From Bacteroidota bacterium (lineage in GTDB: Bacteria > Bacteroidota > Bacteroidia > Flavobacteriales_D > Sanyastnellaceae): 64,000 bases of DNA. Both the position numbers and the translations under genes were made by a program. The DNA lies in assembly GCA_027622975.1 (NCBI GenBank), contig JAQBVN010000004.1, forward strand, positions 1-64,000. The letters are read 5' to 3'. Shown here in pieces: positions 1 to 9,015 of this stretch; the stretch's first letter is position 1, and each line of letters opens with the position of its first letter. The notes below the pieces were generated by a model, which saw only the letters and a list, made by a program, of their open reading frames with translations, was not told the DNA's origin and did not search any database.

Positions 1-1
1 T

Positions 2-1207
2 TGGGAAATCATGCAGGAATGTGCCGACAACCCGCTCTACCCCCAAGGAGGGACGTGGATTTACGACCGTGCTGGATGGTGTCCAGGAGCTCCCGTGAAA
101 ACGCAGGACTTTGAATTGACATCGCTTGTGGCCGGCCAAGACAGCTTCACAGTGGAATACGACATCACGTACGATCCGTTTGGCAATTACCGCATGGAAG
201 GCCAAATCATCGGTTACGGTTCGCCAAACATGGCCCACGATGTCGAGGTCATGGACATCCTCGCGCCCAACGACAACAAGTTGTTCTCCCGCCTGAATCC
301 CGTGTGCGAGAATCCGGTGGTTCTCATACGCAACAACGGCGCAGAACCGCTTGTTTCGGCCACGTTTACGTACGGCATCTCAGGCGGGTCCATGGTCACA
401 GAGGTTGTTGCGTTTGACCAACCGTTGGCCTTTCTCGAGACACGTGAGGTTTCGCTGCCATACGACGCTTCTCCCTACTACGTCGGGGACGACGAGGAAA
501 CCCTTCGCTTTGAAGTTCAGGCTGAAGTGGCCGACGCAACCGACGACGAGCCTTCCAACGGGTGGATGAGCACGACGTTTCGACGCCCCCCGACTTGGCA
601 GTACACCAACCTCGACGACAACCGCATGATTGTTTGGACCAAGACCAACAACGTGCCGGGAGAAACGACCGTCGAAATCACCAGGGCGGACGGTGGAATT
701 CAGTGGGCAAGAAGCTACTCAGCGCCCAACACGACGTACAGGGACACCATTGAACTCAACCAAGGATGTTATCGGTTCACGGTTCGCGACACGGGGGACG
801 ACGGCATGGATTTTTGGGCCAACAACGACGGGTCAGGTTACGTTCGTTTGAAACGGGTTTCAGGAGGGAATTTTCACATTTTCGAGTCAGACTTTGGGAA
901 GTCCATCTCGCAGTCCTTCTACTTTGCCACCAACTTGGTGAGCGAATCTCCGGAATTGGATGCCGCGGATGTCGCAGTGTTTCCCAACCCGTTTGCGGAC
1001 GCCTTGACGTTGGTCCCGGCTGGCCTTCAGGGTCGAGCGACTTGGACTGTCTTCAATGTGATGGGTCAGGTCGTAGACCAAGGACAAATCACGGTTCTAC
1101 CCGGCGATCGCATTCGGCTCGATGCGTCGTCGTGGCCCTCGGGAACCCTCGGTGTTCTGCTTACTCAAGGCGAAAGGCGCATGACGCGTTGGGTGGTGCA
1201 CGAGTGA
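2..1207 (+). CDS. Secreted PNGase F-like glycosidase, 3' part, with T9SS sorting domain
   Basis: The reading frame is open from the window edge, so this is the C-terminal ~400 residues of a longer protein; the first in-frame ATG (position 11) is probably internal. Near its start it carries the segment DRAGWCPGAPV, which I associate with the C-terminal jelly-roll of peptide-N-glycosidase F-like proteins of Bacteroidota, enzymes that remove N-glycans from glycoproteins. The last ~80 residues form a T9SS type A sorting domain beginning at VAVFPNPFADAL and ending ...RWVVHE. Export through the type IX system to the surface or medium is therefore expected. The catalytic N-terminal half is outside the window, so the enzymatic assignment rests on family resemblance only; the T9SS call is firmer. 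Confidence 0.65.
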   Translation, partial: WEIMQECADNPLYPQGGTWIYDRAGWCPGAPVKTQDFELTSLVAGQDSFTVEYDITYDPFGNYRMEGQIIGYGSPNMAHDVEVMDILAPNDNKLFSRLNPVCENPVVLIRNNGAEPLVSATFTYGISGGSMVTEVVAFDQPLAFLETREVSLPYDASPYYVGDDEETLRFEVQAEVADATDDEPSNGWMSTTFRRPPTWQYTNLDDNRMIVWTKTNNVPGETTVEITRADGGIQWARSYSAPNTTYRDTIELNQGCYRFTVRDTGDDGMDFWANNDGSGYVRLKRVSGGNFHIFESDFGKSISQSFYFATNLVSESPELDAADVAVFPNPFADALTLVPAGLQGRATWTVFNVMGQVVDQGQITVLPGDRIRLDASSWPSGTLGVLLTQGERRMTRWVVHE

Positions 1208-1294
1208 TGCAAGGCTGGGACATCAGGCTTGCTGTCTCAAAACAAGGGGGTCTTTCTGGTATGAAATGGTATTTTGGCTAGTAGACCCATTCGA

Positions 1295-1346
1295 TGAGGG
1301 GGGTGTTCGTTGATTTTTTTACGAAAATTTCATCAACACCCCCTCA
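1295..1346. repeat. Inverted repeat upstream of glnN
   Basis: TGAGGGGGGTGTT at 1295-1307 is complementary to AACACCCCCTCA at 1335-1346, with one extra G in the left arm and a 27-nt AT-rich centre. It lies between the PNGase-like gene and glnN, about 40 bp before the glnN start. It could fold as a terminator-like hairpin for the upstream gene or act as an operator for glnN. No long T-run follows the right arm on the plus strand. Confidence 0.55.
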
Positions 1347-1365
1347 ATCAAGTCGTGCTCCGGCA

Positions 1366-1373
1366 TATTTTTG
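1366..1373 (+). promoter_or_regulatory. Putative -7 box (TATTTTTG) for glnN
   Basis: Matches the Bacteroidota -7 consensus TAnnTTTG and ends 15 nt before the chosen glnN ATG. No clear -33 TTG is seen. It lies immediately downstream of the inverted repeat at 1295-1346, so a protein bound there would touch the promoter. Confidence 0.4.
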
Positions 1374-1388
1374 CAAAAAAAATTAGCC

Positions 1389-3575
1389 ATGAGCCTCAAC
1401 CGTCAACAAGCCTTGCATGATTTGCTCGATCGCGTGCCCAAGCACCGTGAGCGTCCCTCCAACAAAATCTCTGAGTACTTCGGCGAGAACGTGTTCAATC
1501 TGCACGTGATGCGGTCCTACCTTCCCGATGAAGCCTACGAAGGCATCGTGGAGGCCATGGAGAAGGGCACGCCCATCAGCCGTAAGGTGGCAGACCAAAC
1601 TGCTTCTGCCATGAAAGAGTGGGCCATCAGTCGTGGTGCGACACACTATACGCACTGGTTCCAGCCTTTGACGGGAAGCACGGCTGAAAAGCACGACAGT
1701 TTCATCGCTCCGACTGCCGACGGACGGGCCATTGAAAAGTTTGACGGCTCGTTGCTCGTTCAACAGGAGCCCGACGCCTCGTCCTTTCCGAGCGGAGGCA
1801 TTCGAAACACGTTTGAAGCACGTGGGTACACGTTGTGGGATCCAACATCTCCCGCCTTTGTTTGGGGTGAGACTTTGTGCATTCCTACCATCTTCATCAG
1901 TTACACGGGGCATGCTTTGGACAACAAAATGCCCTTGCTCAAGGCGTTGTCTGCAGTGGATGCTGCGGCTACTTCGGTGTGCCAATATTTTGACCGCAAC
2001 ATCACCAAGGTCAACGCGACCTTGGGATGGGAGCAGGAATATTTTTTGGTGGACAAGGCATTGTATGCTGCGCGTCCCGATTTGTCCATGACCGGTCGGG
2101 CTTTGTTTGGAGCCGCTCCTGCGAAGGGCCAGCAGCTCGATGATCATTACTTTGGAGCCATTCCTGAGCGCGTGTCAGCGTTCATGAAGGATTTCGAAAT
2201 GGAGGCTCACAAGTTGGGCATTCCTGTGACGACCCGTCACAACGAGGTGGCTCCCAACCAGTTTGAACTTGCCCCAGTGTTTGAAGAGGCAAATTTGGCC
2301 AACGACCACAACCTCATGCTCATGGAATTGCTTGAGAAGGTGGCTCGTCGTCACGATTTCCGGATTCTGCTTCATGAGAAGCCTTTTGCCGGGGTCAATG
2401 GATCAGGGAAACACAACAACTGGTCGTTGGGCACCAACACGGGCGTGAATTTGCTCAAGCCTGGAAACAACCCCAAGACGAATCTGCGTTTCTTGACCTT
2501 TTTCGTGAACACCTTGGCTGCCTTGCATCGCCATGCTGATGTTGTTCGGGCGTGCATTGCGAGTGTAGGAAACGACCATCGTTTGGGAGCCAACGAAGCA
2601 CCGCCCGCCATCATGTCCGCCTTCATCGGTTCACAACTTTCCACCCTGTTGGACGATCTCGAAGCGAGCATCAAAGCGGGTAAATTGACCCCGGCTGACA
2701 AAACGGCACTCAAGCTCGAGATTGGTCGGATCCCTGAAGTTCTGCGAGACAACACGGACCGCAACCGAACTTCGCCGTTTGCATTTACGGGAAACAAGTT
2801 TGAGCTCCGTGCGGTGGGTTCAACGGCCAACTGTGCTGTTCCCATGACGGTGTTGAACACAATCATGGCGGAACAACTCAATCGCTTCAAGGCAGCTGTG
2901 GATGCCCGCATTGACAAAGGCGACAAAAAGGATGATGCCATCTTGAAGGAACTTCAGGCCTTGATCAAGGAGAGCAAAGCCATTCGATTTGAAGGAAATG
3001 GTTACGGCGACGAGTGGGTCAAGGAAGCCAAAAAACGCGGTCTGAGCAACTTCAAGGACACGCCTTCTGCCCTGGCAGTGTGGGATCGGAAGGAGGTGGC
3101 GGAGTTGTTCGCAAGTCTCAATGTGCTCACGCCTGAGGAACTCCATGCACGAGCAGAAGTGGAGTTTGAGAAGTATGTGATGAAGCGACAAATTGAGGCA
3201 CGTGTGATCGGCGACATCGCCACGAGCATTGTGACACCCGCGGCAGTGGCTTACCAGAACATGTTGATCGAGAACATCAGTGGCATGAATGAGATTTTTG
3301 GCAAGGATGCGGCTGCCTTGACGACAAGTCAAAAGGAGTTGCTCACCCAGGTGTCAGAGGCGCTCATGCGAATGAACAAGGCCTCCGCTTCCCTGAGAGA
3401 GGAGCGTGGTAAAATCAACAAGGTTGAAGACATGGCCAAGCGCGCCGTGAAGTATGCGGACGTGGTGGTGCCTTTGATGGAGGAGGTGGCCGAGCAATGT
3501 GCTCGGTTGGAACAACTCGTGGACAACGAAATTTGGCCTTTGCCAAAGTTCTCCGAAATGTTGTTTACGCGCTGA
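1389..3575 (+). CDS. glnN: Glutamine synthetase type III
   Basis: Makes glutamine from glutamate, ammonia and ATP in the cytoplasm. At 728 residues it has the size of the GSIII family (about 720-730), much larger than GSI. Family motifs are present: QEYFLVD near residue 216, RHNEVAPNQFELAPV near 283, FAGVNGSGKHNNWSL near 333, and the late GSTANCAVPMTV near 477. A TTG at 1371 would add six residues (MQKKLA), but the ATG at 1389 gives the normal family start MSLNRQQ. The gene is monocistronic, with an inverted repeat and -7 box upstream and a strong terminator after it. No PII gene or other GS is visible nearby, so this may be the main ammonium-assimilating enzyme (inference). Confidence 0.95.
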   Translation: MSLNRQQALHDLLDRVPKHRERPSNKISEYFGENVFNLHVMRSYLPDEAYEGIVEAMEKGTPISRKVADQTASAMKEWAISRGATHYTHWFQPLTGSTAEKHDSFIAPTADGRAIEKFDGSLLVQQEPDASSFPSGGIRNTFEARGYTLWDPTSPAFVWGETLCIPTIFISYTGHALDNKMPLLKALSAVDAAATSVCQYFDRNITKVNATLGWEQEYFLVDKALYAARPDLSMTGRALFGAAPAKGQQLDDHYFGAIPERVSAFMKDFEMEAHKLGIPVTTRHNEVAPNQFELAPVFEEANLANDHNLMLMELLEKVARRHDFRILLHEKPFAGVNGSGKHNNWSLGTNTGVNLLKPGNNPKTNLRFLTFFVNTLAALHRHADVVRACIASVGNDHRLGANEAPPAIMSAFIGSQLSTLLDDLEASIKAGKLTPADKTALKLEIGRIPEVLRDNTDRNRTSPFAFTGNKFELRAVGSTANCAVPMTVLNTIMAEQLNRFKAAVDARIDKGDKKDDAILKELQALIKESKAIRFEGNGYGDEWVKEAKKRGLSNFKDTPSALAVWDRKEVAELFASLNVLTPEELHARAEVEFEKYVMKRQIEARVIGDIATSIVTPAAVAYQNMLIENISGMNEIFGKDAAALTTSQKELLTQVSEALMRMNKASASLREERGKINKVEDMAKRAVKYADVVVPLMEEVAEQCARLEQLVDNEIWPLPKFSEMLFTR

Positions 3576-3638
3576 TGGCGGGGCTGTCATGTGATTATTT
3601 GTGCTCTTGACGAACACTTGATGTTGAACAATTGCGAA

Positions 3639-3670
3639 GGGTGCCTCCCAAAGGGGGCACCTTTTTTTTT
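3639..3670 (+). terminator. Intrinsic terminator after glnN
   Basis: GGTGCCTCCC, AAA, then GGGGGCACC form a near-perfect hairpin of about 9-10 bp, followed by a run of nine or more T. It lies ~65 bp after the glnN stop and ends ~33 bp before the next start. Confidence 0.9.
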
Positions 3671-3703
3671 ACTTTCACCCCTTGATTCACCAATTCTAAA
3701 GGA

Positions 3704-5698
3704 ATGCCCAACAACTTGCAAGCTTCCATCGCACGCATGGGCGTGCTGATTTCACTCGGATTTGCTTTGGTCCCAGCCTTGGGGCAAGATGACATGACGG
3801 CCGAAGCGGATCGCGCATTCGAGCGTCGCGGTTACTTTGAAGCCGCCCGAGAGTATGTCGCGGTCTATGCCAAAATCAAGGATGTCCAAAGCAAGGCGTA
3901 TTGCGCCTTTCAGGCTGGCGAGGCCTATCGATTGCATCACCAATCTGCCATGGCGACAGAATGGTACGACAAGGCGATTGGCCTGAAATATGGAGAACGG
4001 AACAACCAGGTCTTTTTGGTGTACGGAGACGCACTCCGAGATCAAGAGCTGTTTGACGAGGCCATCGAAATGTACAGTCGCTTTGATGCGGCAGGTGGAG
4101 ATTCCAAGGTGGCCGAAGAGCGCATTGAAAAGGCAGATTTGGCGGCTTTGATGATTGAAGAGCCCGAAAGCCGCTACATCGTCGAACCGATGGTCATCCT
4201 GAACACCGAGGCCTACGAGTATGCTCCAACCTTTGGTGATGACGGAGAATCCTTGGTGTTTGCCTCATCTCGAGAGTCTTCTGCGGGAACGGAAGAGGAT
4301 CCCATCACTGGACAGTCTTACATGGATTTGTTCCAATCAGTCATTGACAAAAAAGGCCGCTGGAGCGAGCCAGAGCCCGTGGGCAACACCATTTGTACAG
4401 AGCACAACGAAGGCGGTGCGGCTTTGAGCAGCGATGGCAAGACGATGTACTTCACCCGTTGTGTTGAAATGGACGGCTCCAATCTGGCTTGCGATATTTA
4501 CTTCGCTCAGAAACAGGGGCGTGGGTACGGGGCCACTGCTGCCATGGGATTGATCAACCGTGATGAAGATGACAGTTCCCAAGTTGGACACCCCGCACTT
4601 TCGCCGGATGACCGCTTTTTGGTGTTTGCCTCAGACATGCCAGGAGGCCTGGGTGGAAAGGATTTGTGGTTCGTCAAGGCCAACAATGGATCCTTCGCTG
4701 GATCCATTCCTCAAAACATGGGGTCGGCCATCAACACGGCAGGTGATGACATGTTCCCCCATTTCCGCGCCAATGGTGATTTGTACTGGGCCACCAATGG
4801 CCGCGAGGGATTGGGCCAGTTGGACATTTGGAAGGCAGAGGCGCGTGAGGGTGATTTGGCTTTTGCGGAAGCCAAAGCGTTGCCCTTCCCAATCAATGGA
4901 GCCACCGATGACTTTGCCATTGCCTTTCGAGGTGATTCAGAAGAGGGCATGTTCACCTCCAACAGACCTGGGGGGAAAGGGCAAGATGATTTGTACTCTT
5001 TCCGATTGCCTCCCCTGGAGTTCTGTTACCAAGCATACGTCTACGATTACGACACAGGCATGCCCTTGTCCAACGCTACGTTGACCCTCGAGGGAAAGGA
5101 TGGTTCAACCAATTCCTACACCACGGATGGTGAAGGTGAAGTGTCGCTGTGCGAGGGTGAAATCGGCGAGAGAATGACTTTCAATGTCAATGTTGCCCGT
5201 GAAGGTTACATCGGAACCGGGGACTTGGTCACCACCGAAGGATTGACAGAAAGCACGACTTTGGCGAGGGAGTACCTCCTCAAGGAGATCGTGCTGAACA
5301 AGGAATATGACATGCCGGTGGTGCTCTATCCTCTGGGAAGTGCCGAGTTGTTGATTGACGATGCAGTCAATTCAAAGGACAGTTTGAACTACCTCGTGGA
5401 TTTGCTCGAGCGCAACGAAAACCTGGTCATTCAATTGGAAGCTCACACGGACAGCCGAGGAAGTTCTGCTGCCAACAAGCAATTGAGCCAAGATCGGGCT
5501 GAGACATGTGTGACGTATCTCATCGAAAAAGGCATTCCACAGGCGCGGATGGTCGCCAAAGGATATGGTGAGGATGCCTTGCTGGTCTCTGATGCGGAAA
5601 TTGCCCGGTTGCCAGAATCAGAAAGGGAGATGGCCCACCAGAGAAACCGTCGGACGGTCTTTAAAATCATCCGATTTGATTACAAACCGGGGGAGTAA
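3704..5698 (+). CDS. PorE-like envelope protein: TPR, PD40 propeller, carboxypeptidase-regulatory-like domain, OmpA C-terminal domain
   Basis: This 664-residue exported protein has the four-part architecture of the T9SS component PorE. A signal peptide ends near ...ALG|QDD. TPR-like helices follow (~25-115), then PD40/WD40-type propeller repeats (~165-430, for example TFGDDGESLVFASSR and SPDDRFLVFAS). A carboxypeptidase-regulatory-like beta domain starts near residue 442, and a C-terminal OmpA domain contains AHTDSRGSS near residue 580 and the peptidoglycan-binding Asp/Arg pair (TD...DRA). It probably tethers an outer-membrane or secretion complex to peptidoglycan. Bacteroidota carry several paralogues of this architecture, so identity with PorE itself is uncertain. 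Classical PorE is a lipoprotein, and no lipobox cysteine is seen here. The ATG follows an AAAGGA-like ribosome site. purM follows after 3 nt. Confidence 0.8.
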   Translation: MPNNLQASIARMGVLISLGFALVPALGQDDMTAEADRAFERRGYFEAAREYVAVYAKIKDVQSKAYCAFQAGEAYRLHHQSAMATEWYDKAIGLKYGERNNQVFLVYGDALRDQELFDEAIEMYSRFDAAGGDSKVAEERIEKADLAALMIEEPESRYIVEPMVILNTEAYEYAPTFGDDGESLVFASSRESSAGTEEDPITGQSYMDLFQSVIDKKGRWSEPEPVGNTICTEHNEGGAALSSDGKTMYFTRCVEMDGSNLACDIYFAQKQGRGYGATAAMGLINRDEDDSSQVGHPALSPDDRFLVFASDMPGGLGGKDLWFVKANNGSFAGSIPQNMGSAINTAGDDMFPHFRANGDLYWATNGREGLGQLDIWKAEAREGDLAFAEAKALPFPINGATDDFAIAFRGDSEEGMFTSNRPGGKGQDDLYSFRLPPLEFCYQAYVYDYDTGMPLSNATLTLEGKDGSTNSYTTDGEGEVSLCEGEIGERMTFNVNVAREGYIGTGDLVTTEGLTESTTLAREYLLKEIVLNKEYDMPVVLYPLGSAELLIDDAVNSKDSLNYLVDLLERNENLVIQLEAHTDSRGSSAANKQLSQDRAETCVTYLIEKGIPQARMVAKGYGEDALLVSDAEIARLPESEREMAHQRNRRTVFKIIRFDYKPGE

Positions 5699-5701
5699 GT
5701 C

Positions 5702-6880
5702 GTGAGTGATGCCCGGTATGCTGCACGCGGGGTTTCCGCGGGCAAGGAGGAGGTGCATGCGGCCATCGCAGGCATCGATAAGGGGTTGTTTCCCTTGGCA
5801 TTTTGCAAGATTGTTCCGGATGATTTGACTGGGAGTGAGGAACATTGTTTGGTCATGCATGCCGATGGTGCCGGAACCAAAAGTTCCTTGGCCTACATGT
5901 ATTGGAAGGAGACCGGAGATGTGAAGGTGTGGAAAGGCATCGCGCAGGACGCCTTGATCATGAACGTGGATGATCTGCTTTGCGTGGGGTGCACTGGCCC
6001 GATCCTCGTTTCGAGCACGATTGGCAGAAACAAGCACCTCATTCCTGGTGAGGTCATCAGGGAAATCATCCAAGGCACGGAAGCTTTGCTTGAGGAATTG
6101 CGCGCCAATGGCTTGGACATCCGATCCACGGGAGGAGAAACGGCTGATGTTGGAGACTTGGTTCGAACCATCATTGTGGACTCGACGGTTGTGGCACGGA
6201 TGTCGCGCAAGGATGTGATTGACAATGGGAACATTCGGGCGGGAAACGTCATCGTGGGATTGGCCAGTGATGGTCAAGCGACCTATGAGGAGCTGTTCAA
6301 CGGAGGGATGGGGAGCAACGGTTTGACCAGCGCCCGTCACGATGTCTTTCACAAGTCTCTGGCGTCAAAGTATCCAGAGAGCTACGATGCGGCAACACCT
6401 GACTCGTTTGTATACACCGGCAGTTTGGGCCTGACGGACTCCATTCCCGGTGTCCCCTTGGATGCGGGGCGTCTCGTTCTGTCTCCTACACGGACGTACG
6501 CCCCCATAATCCAGGCATTTTTGAGTGAATACAGGGATGATGTCGATGGGATGGTCCATTGTTCAGGAGGCGCCCAAACCAAGGTGCTTCATTTCTTGCG
6601 CGACGGGTTGCATGTGGTCAAGGACTCTTTGTTTGACGTGCCCCCGCTGTTCCAAACCATTCAGTCGGAGTCCGGCACCGATTGGAGAGAGATGTACAAG
6701 GTGTTCAACATGGGGCACCGCATGGAGGTCTACACCAACGAACGTGCAGCCCAGACGTTGATTGAAATCAGCGAATCCATGGGGGTGGCTGCTCAACGAA
6801 TTGGTCGCGTGGAAGAGAGTGCGGGTGCCCCCCCCAAGGTGACCATACGCAGTCCTTTTGGGACGTTCGTTTATCCCTGA
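5702..6880 (+). CDS. purM: Phosphoribosylformylglycinamidine cyclo-ligase (AIR synthase)
   Basis: Catalyses ATP-dependent ring closure of FGAM to aminoimidazole ribonucleotide, step five of purine synthesis. The nucleotide-binding motif MHADGAGTKS lies near residue 52, followed by QDALIMNVDDLLCVG and GMGSNGLTSARHDVF, all AIR-synthase signatures. At 392 residues it is longer than the enterobacterial enzyme (~345), as is usual in Bacteroidota. It starts with GTG at 5702, three nt after the upstream stop and preceded by GGGGGAG. Its stop overlaps the prfA start by one base (TGATG), indicating translational coupling. purB, another purine-pathway gene, is at 54 kb. Confidence 0.93.
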   Translation: MSDARYAARGVSAGKEEVHAAIAGIDKGLFPLAFCKIVPDDLTGSEEHCLVMHADGAGTKSSLAYMYWKETGDVKVWKGIAQDALIMNVDDLLCVGCTGPILVSSTIGRNKHLIPGEVIREIIQGTEALLEELRANGLDIRSTGGETADVGDLVRTIIVDSTVVARMSRKDVIDNGNIRAGNVIVGLASDGQATYEELFNGGMGSNGLTSARHDVFHKSLASKYPESYDAATPDSFVYTGSLGLTDSIPGVPLDAGRLVLSPTRTYAPIIQAFLSEYRDDVDGMVHCSGGAQTKVLHFLRDGLHVVKDSLFDVPPLFQTIQSESGTDWREMYKVFNMGHRMEVYTNERAAQTLIEISESMGVAAQRIGRVEESAGAPPKVTIRSPFGTFVYP

Positions 6881-7971
6881 TGGCGTTTCAACGCTCGGCT
6901 GTCGGGGAGTGGGTGGACAAATTTCAGTCCATTGCCGATCGTTTTCGCGAGGTCGAATTGAGGGTTTCAGATCCGGAGGTTGTTTCAGATCCAGACGCAT
7001 TCAAGGTGTTGATGATAGAGCATCGACGTCTTGGGCCCATGGCAGACTGCGCCAGAGAGCTGGCATCCATGTTGCAACTTTGGGACGAAGGTCAAGACTG
7101 GATCCAGTCGGATGACCTAGAGATGCAGTCCATGGGAAGGATGGAATGCGAGCGCATTGAACCTTTGCTTGAATCCCGGCTTGAGGAGGCCAAATGGATG
7201 CTGTTGCCTCATGATTCGGCCGATGACCGAAATGCCATTCTCGAAATTCGTGCCGGCACCGGTGGAGATGAGGCGGCTCTGTTTGCGGGTGACCTGGTGC
7301 GCATGTACCTCCGTCATGCCGAGGGTCGTGGATGGCATCATGAATGGGTGAGTGCGCATGAAGGAACGGTGGGTGGTTTCAAAGAGGCCGTAATTCGGCT
7401 TGAGGGTGACGGTGTGTTTGGTTGGTTGAAATTTGAGCGTGGGGTTCATCGCGTGCAGCGTGTTCCAGAGACGGAATCTCAAGGACGTGTGCATACAAGT
7501 GCGGCGACTGTGGCCATTTTGCCCTTGGCTGAGGAAGTGGATGTCGACCTCCGCGCCTCTGACATCCGCAAGGACACCTTTCGTTCGAGCGGAGCGGGTG
7601 GACAACACGTGAACAAAACGGAAAGTGCAGTCCGATTGACGCATTTACCCTCTGGGTTGGTGGTGGAATGTCAAGATGGCCGTTCCCAGCATCAGAATTT
7701 TGAGCGAGCCATGGAAGTCTTGAGGGCACGGTTGTTTGATCTTGCCAGGGCAGAGGTTGAGGCACACCGATCGGCGGAGCGTAAATCTCAGGTCAGTACA
7801 GGGGATCGATCCGCCAAGATTCGCACTTACAATTTTCCACAAGGACGGGTCACTGACCATCGGATTGGGCTGACCCTTCACGCCCTTCCAAACATCCTTC
7901 AAGGTGATTTGACCGCATTGATCGAGGCGCTGCATGTGGCAGACCGCGCAGATCGGTTGAAAAATCTTTGA
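6880..7971 (+). CDS. prfA: Peptide chain release factor 1
   Basis: Recognises UAA and UAG stop codons and triggers peptidyl-tRNA hydrolysis on the ribosome. The 363 residues match RF1 length. The GGQ motif lies in SSGAGGQHVNKTES near residues 238-240, and the stop-codon-reading PxT tripeptide is PET in RVPETESQGRVHTSA near residue 193, which distinguishes RF1 from RF2. The ATG shares its A with the purM TGA stop. The N-terminal helical domain (1-100) is complete. It sits in a porE-purM-prfA run; pyrF starts 64 bp later with its own promoter-like box. Confidence 0.95.
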   Translation: MAFQRSAVGEWVDKFQSIADRFREVELRVSDPEVVSDPDAFKVLMIEHRRLGPMADCARELASMLQLWDEGQDWIQSDDLEMQSMGRMECERIEPLLESRLEEAKWMLLPHDSADDRNAILEIRAGTGGDEAALFAGDLVRMYLRHAEGRGWHHEWVSAHEGTVGGFKEAVIRLEGDGVFGWLKFERGVHRVQRVPETESQGRVHTSAATVAILPLAEEVDVDLRASDIRKDTFRSSGAGGQHVNKTESAVRLTHLPSGLVVECQDGRSQHQNFERAMEVLRARLFDLARAEVEAHRSAERKSQVSTGDRSAKIRTYNFPQGRVTDHRIGLTLHALPNILQGDLTALIEALHVADRADRLKNL

Positions 7972-8023
7972 GAATGCATTGGCGCATGCCTGGCCGTGAG
8001 CTGGTCACAGGGCGGGAATTGCA

Positions 8024-8031
8024 GAACTTTG
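8024..8031 (+). promoter_or_regulatory. -7-like box (GAACTTTG) 4 nt before the pyrF ATG
   Basis: Differs from TAnnTTTG only at the first base. The CGGC spacer of 4 nt leads straight into the pyrF start codon, as at several other genes in this window. It implies a leaderless transcript. Confidence 0.4.
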
Positions 8032-8035
8032 CGGC

Positions 8036-8902
8036 ATGAAGACACCTCGTCAGTCTGCTCGCCGTCCCAGCCTCACGTCGTCGGATGCCCTGTTGGGTGC
8101 GATTCGTGAAAAGCAATCGTTTCTGTGTGTTGGTCTGGATCCAGATCCTGCCCAAATCCCTGCATGCTTTGGGACAGGTGTGGCGGCCATGGAGGCTTTT
8201 TGCAAGGCTGTGGTGGAGGTGACACTGCCTTATGCTGTGGCTTACAAACCCAATCTCGCGTTTTTTGAGCAGTATGGCGCTGAAGGGTGGGCAGCCATGG
8301 AGCGCGTGGTGGATCACATTCCGTCGAATGTGCTTTGCATTGCGGATGCCAAACGTGGAGACATTGGCAACACGGCCGCACGGTATGCCAAGGCGTTGTT
8401 TTGGGGGTTGGGTGCCGATGCAGTGACGGTGGCTCCTTACATGGGACGGGATTCAGTGGAGCCCTTCACATCGTTTGCCGACCGTTGGACCATTCTTCTC
8501 GCGTTGACCTCCAACCCCAGCGCGGATGATTTTGAATTGCAAGGTTCTCCACCACTTTACGAGCGTGTGTTGGCGATGTCGAAGACTTTCGAAGGTTCAG
8601 ATCGACTGATGTATGTGGTGGGTGCGACAAGACCGGAGTCCTTGGCACGCGTGCGTGAACTCGTTCCAGATGCTTTCTTGCTTGTTCCAGGTGTCGGTGC
8701 ACAAGGGGGGACTGTGGAGGCTGTGGCCAAGCATGGAATGAATGACCGAGTGGGGTTGTTGGTGAACAGCTCGCGTGGCATTTTGCAGGCAGGCAATCAA
8801 GAAGAAACCATGGACGAGGTCTTGGAACAGGTGGCTTTGGCTGCAGAACGACTGGCGGGGGAGATGCGTGCGTTGTTGGAAGCTCGAGGTTGGGGCGTTT
8901 GA
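8036..8902 (+). CDS. pyrF: Orotidine 5'-phosphate decarboxylase (type 2 subfamily)
   Basis: Converts OMP to UMP, the last step of de novo pyrimidine nucleotide synthesis. The catalytic segment DAKRGDIGNTA near residues 104-114 contains the Asp-Lys-Asp triad of the family. KPNLAFFEQYG upstream and PGVGAQGG downstream (phosphate-binding loop) also fit. Length 288 and the DAKRGDIGNT form match the longer subfamily found in Bacteroidota rather than the ~230-residue enterobacterial enzyme. pyrD, another gene of this pathway, is in this window at 52 kb. The start is supported by a -7-like box exactly 4 nt upstream. Confidence 0.94.
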   Translation: MKTPRQSARRPSLTSSDALLGAIREKQSFLCVGLDPDPAQIPACFGTGVAAMEAFCKAVVEVTLPYAVAYKPNLAFFEQYGAEGWAAMERVVDHIPSNVLCIADAKRGDIGNTAARYAKALFWGLGADAVTVAPYMGRDSVEPFTSFADRWTILLALTSNPSADDFELQGSPPLYERVLAMSKTFEGSDRLMYVVGATRPESLARVRELVPDAFLLVPGVGAQGGTVEAVAKHGMNDRVGLLVNSSRGILQAGNQEETMDEVLEQVALAAERLAGEMRALLEARGWGV

Positions 8903-9001
8903 TTGGTGTCTGAAGTCAGGAGCGTTGCGACGCGAGACAAATCCACGTCGACCTTTGCAAAACAAGCAGGCAAGATTGCCCGGTAGCGTGTGCCTGCGTT
9001 G

Positions 9002-9009
9002 TAGATTCG
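9002..9009 (+). promoter_or_regulatory. Putative -7 box (TAGATTCG) for the K+ channel gene
   Basis: Fits TAnnTTYG and ends 6 nt before the ATG. A TTG at 8976-8978 lies 23 bp upstream, at the outer limit of the reported -33/-7 spacing. Confidence 0.35.
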
Positions 9010-9015
9010 GCATTC

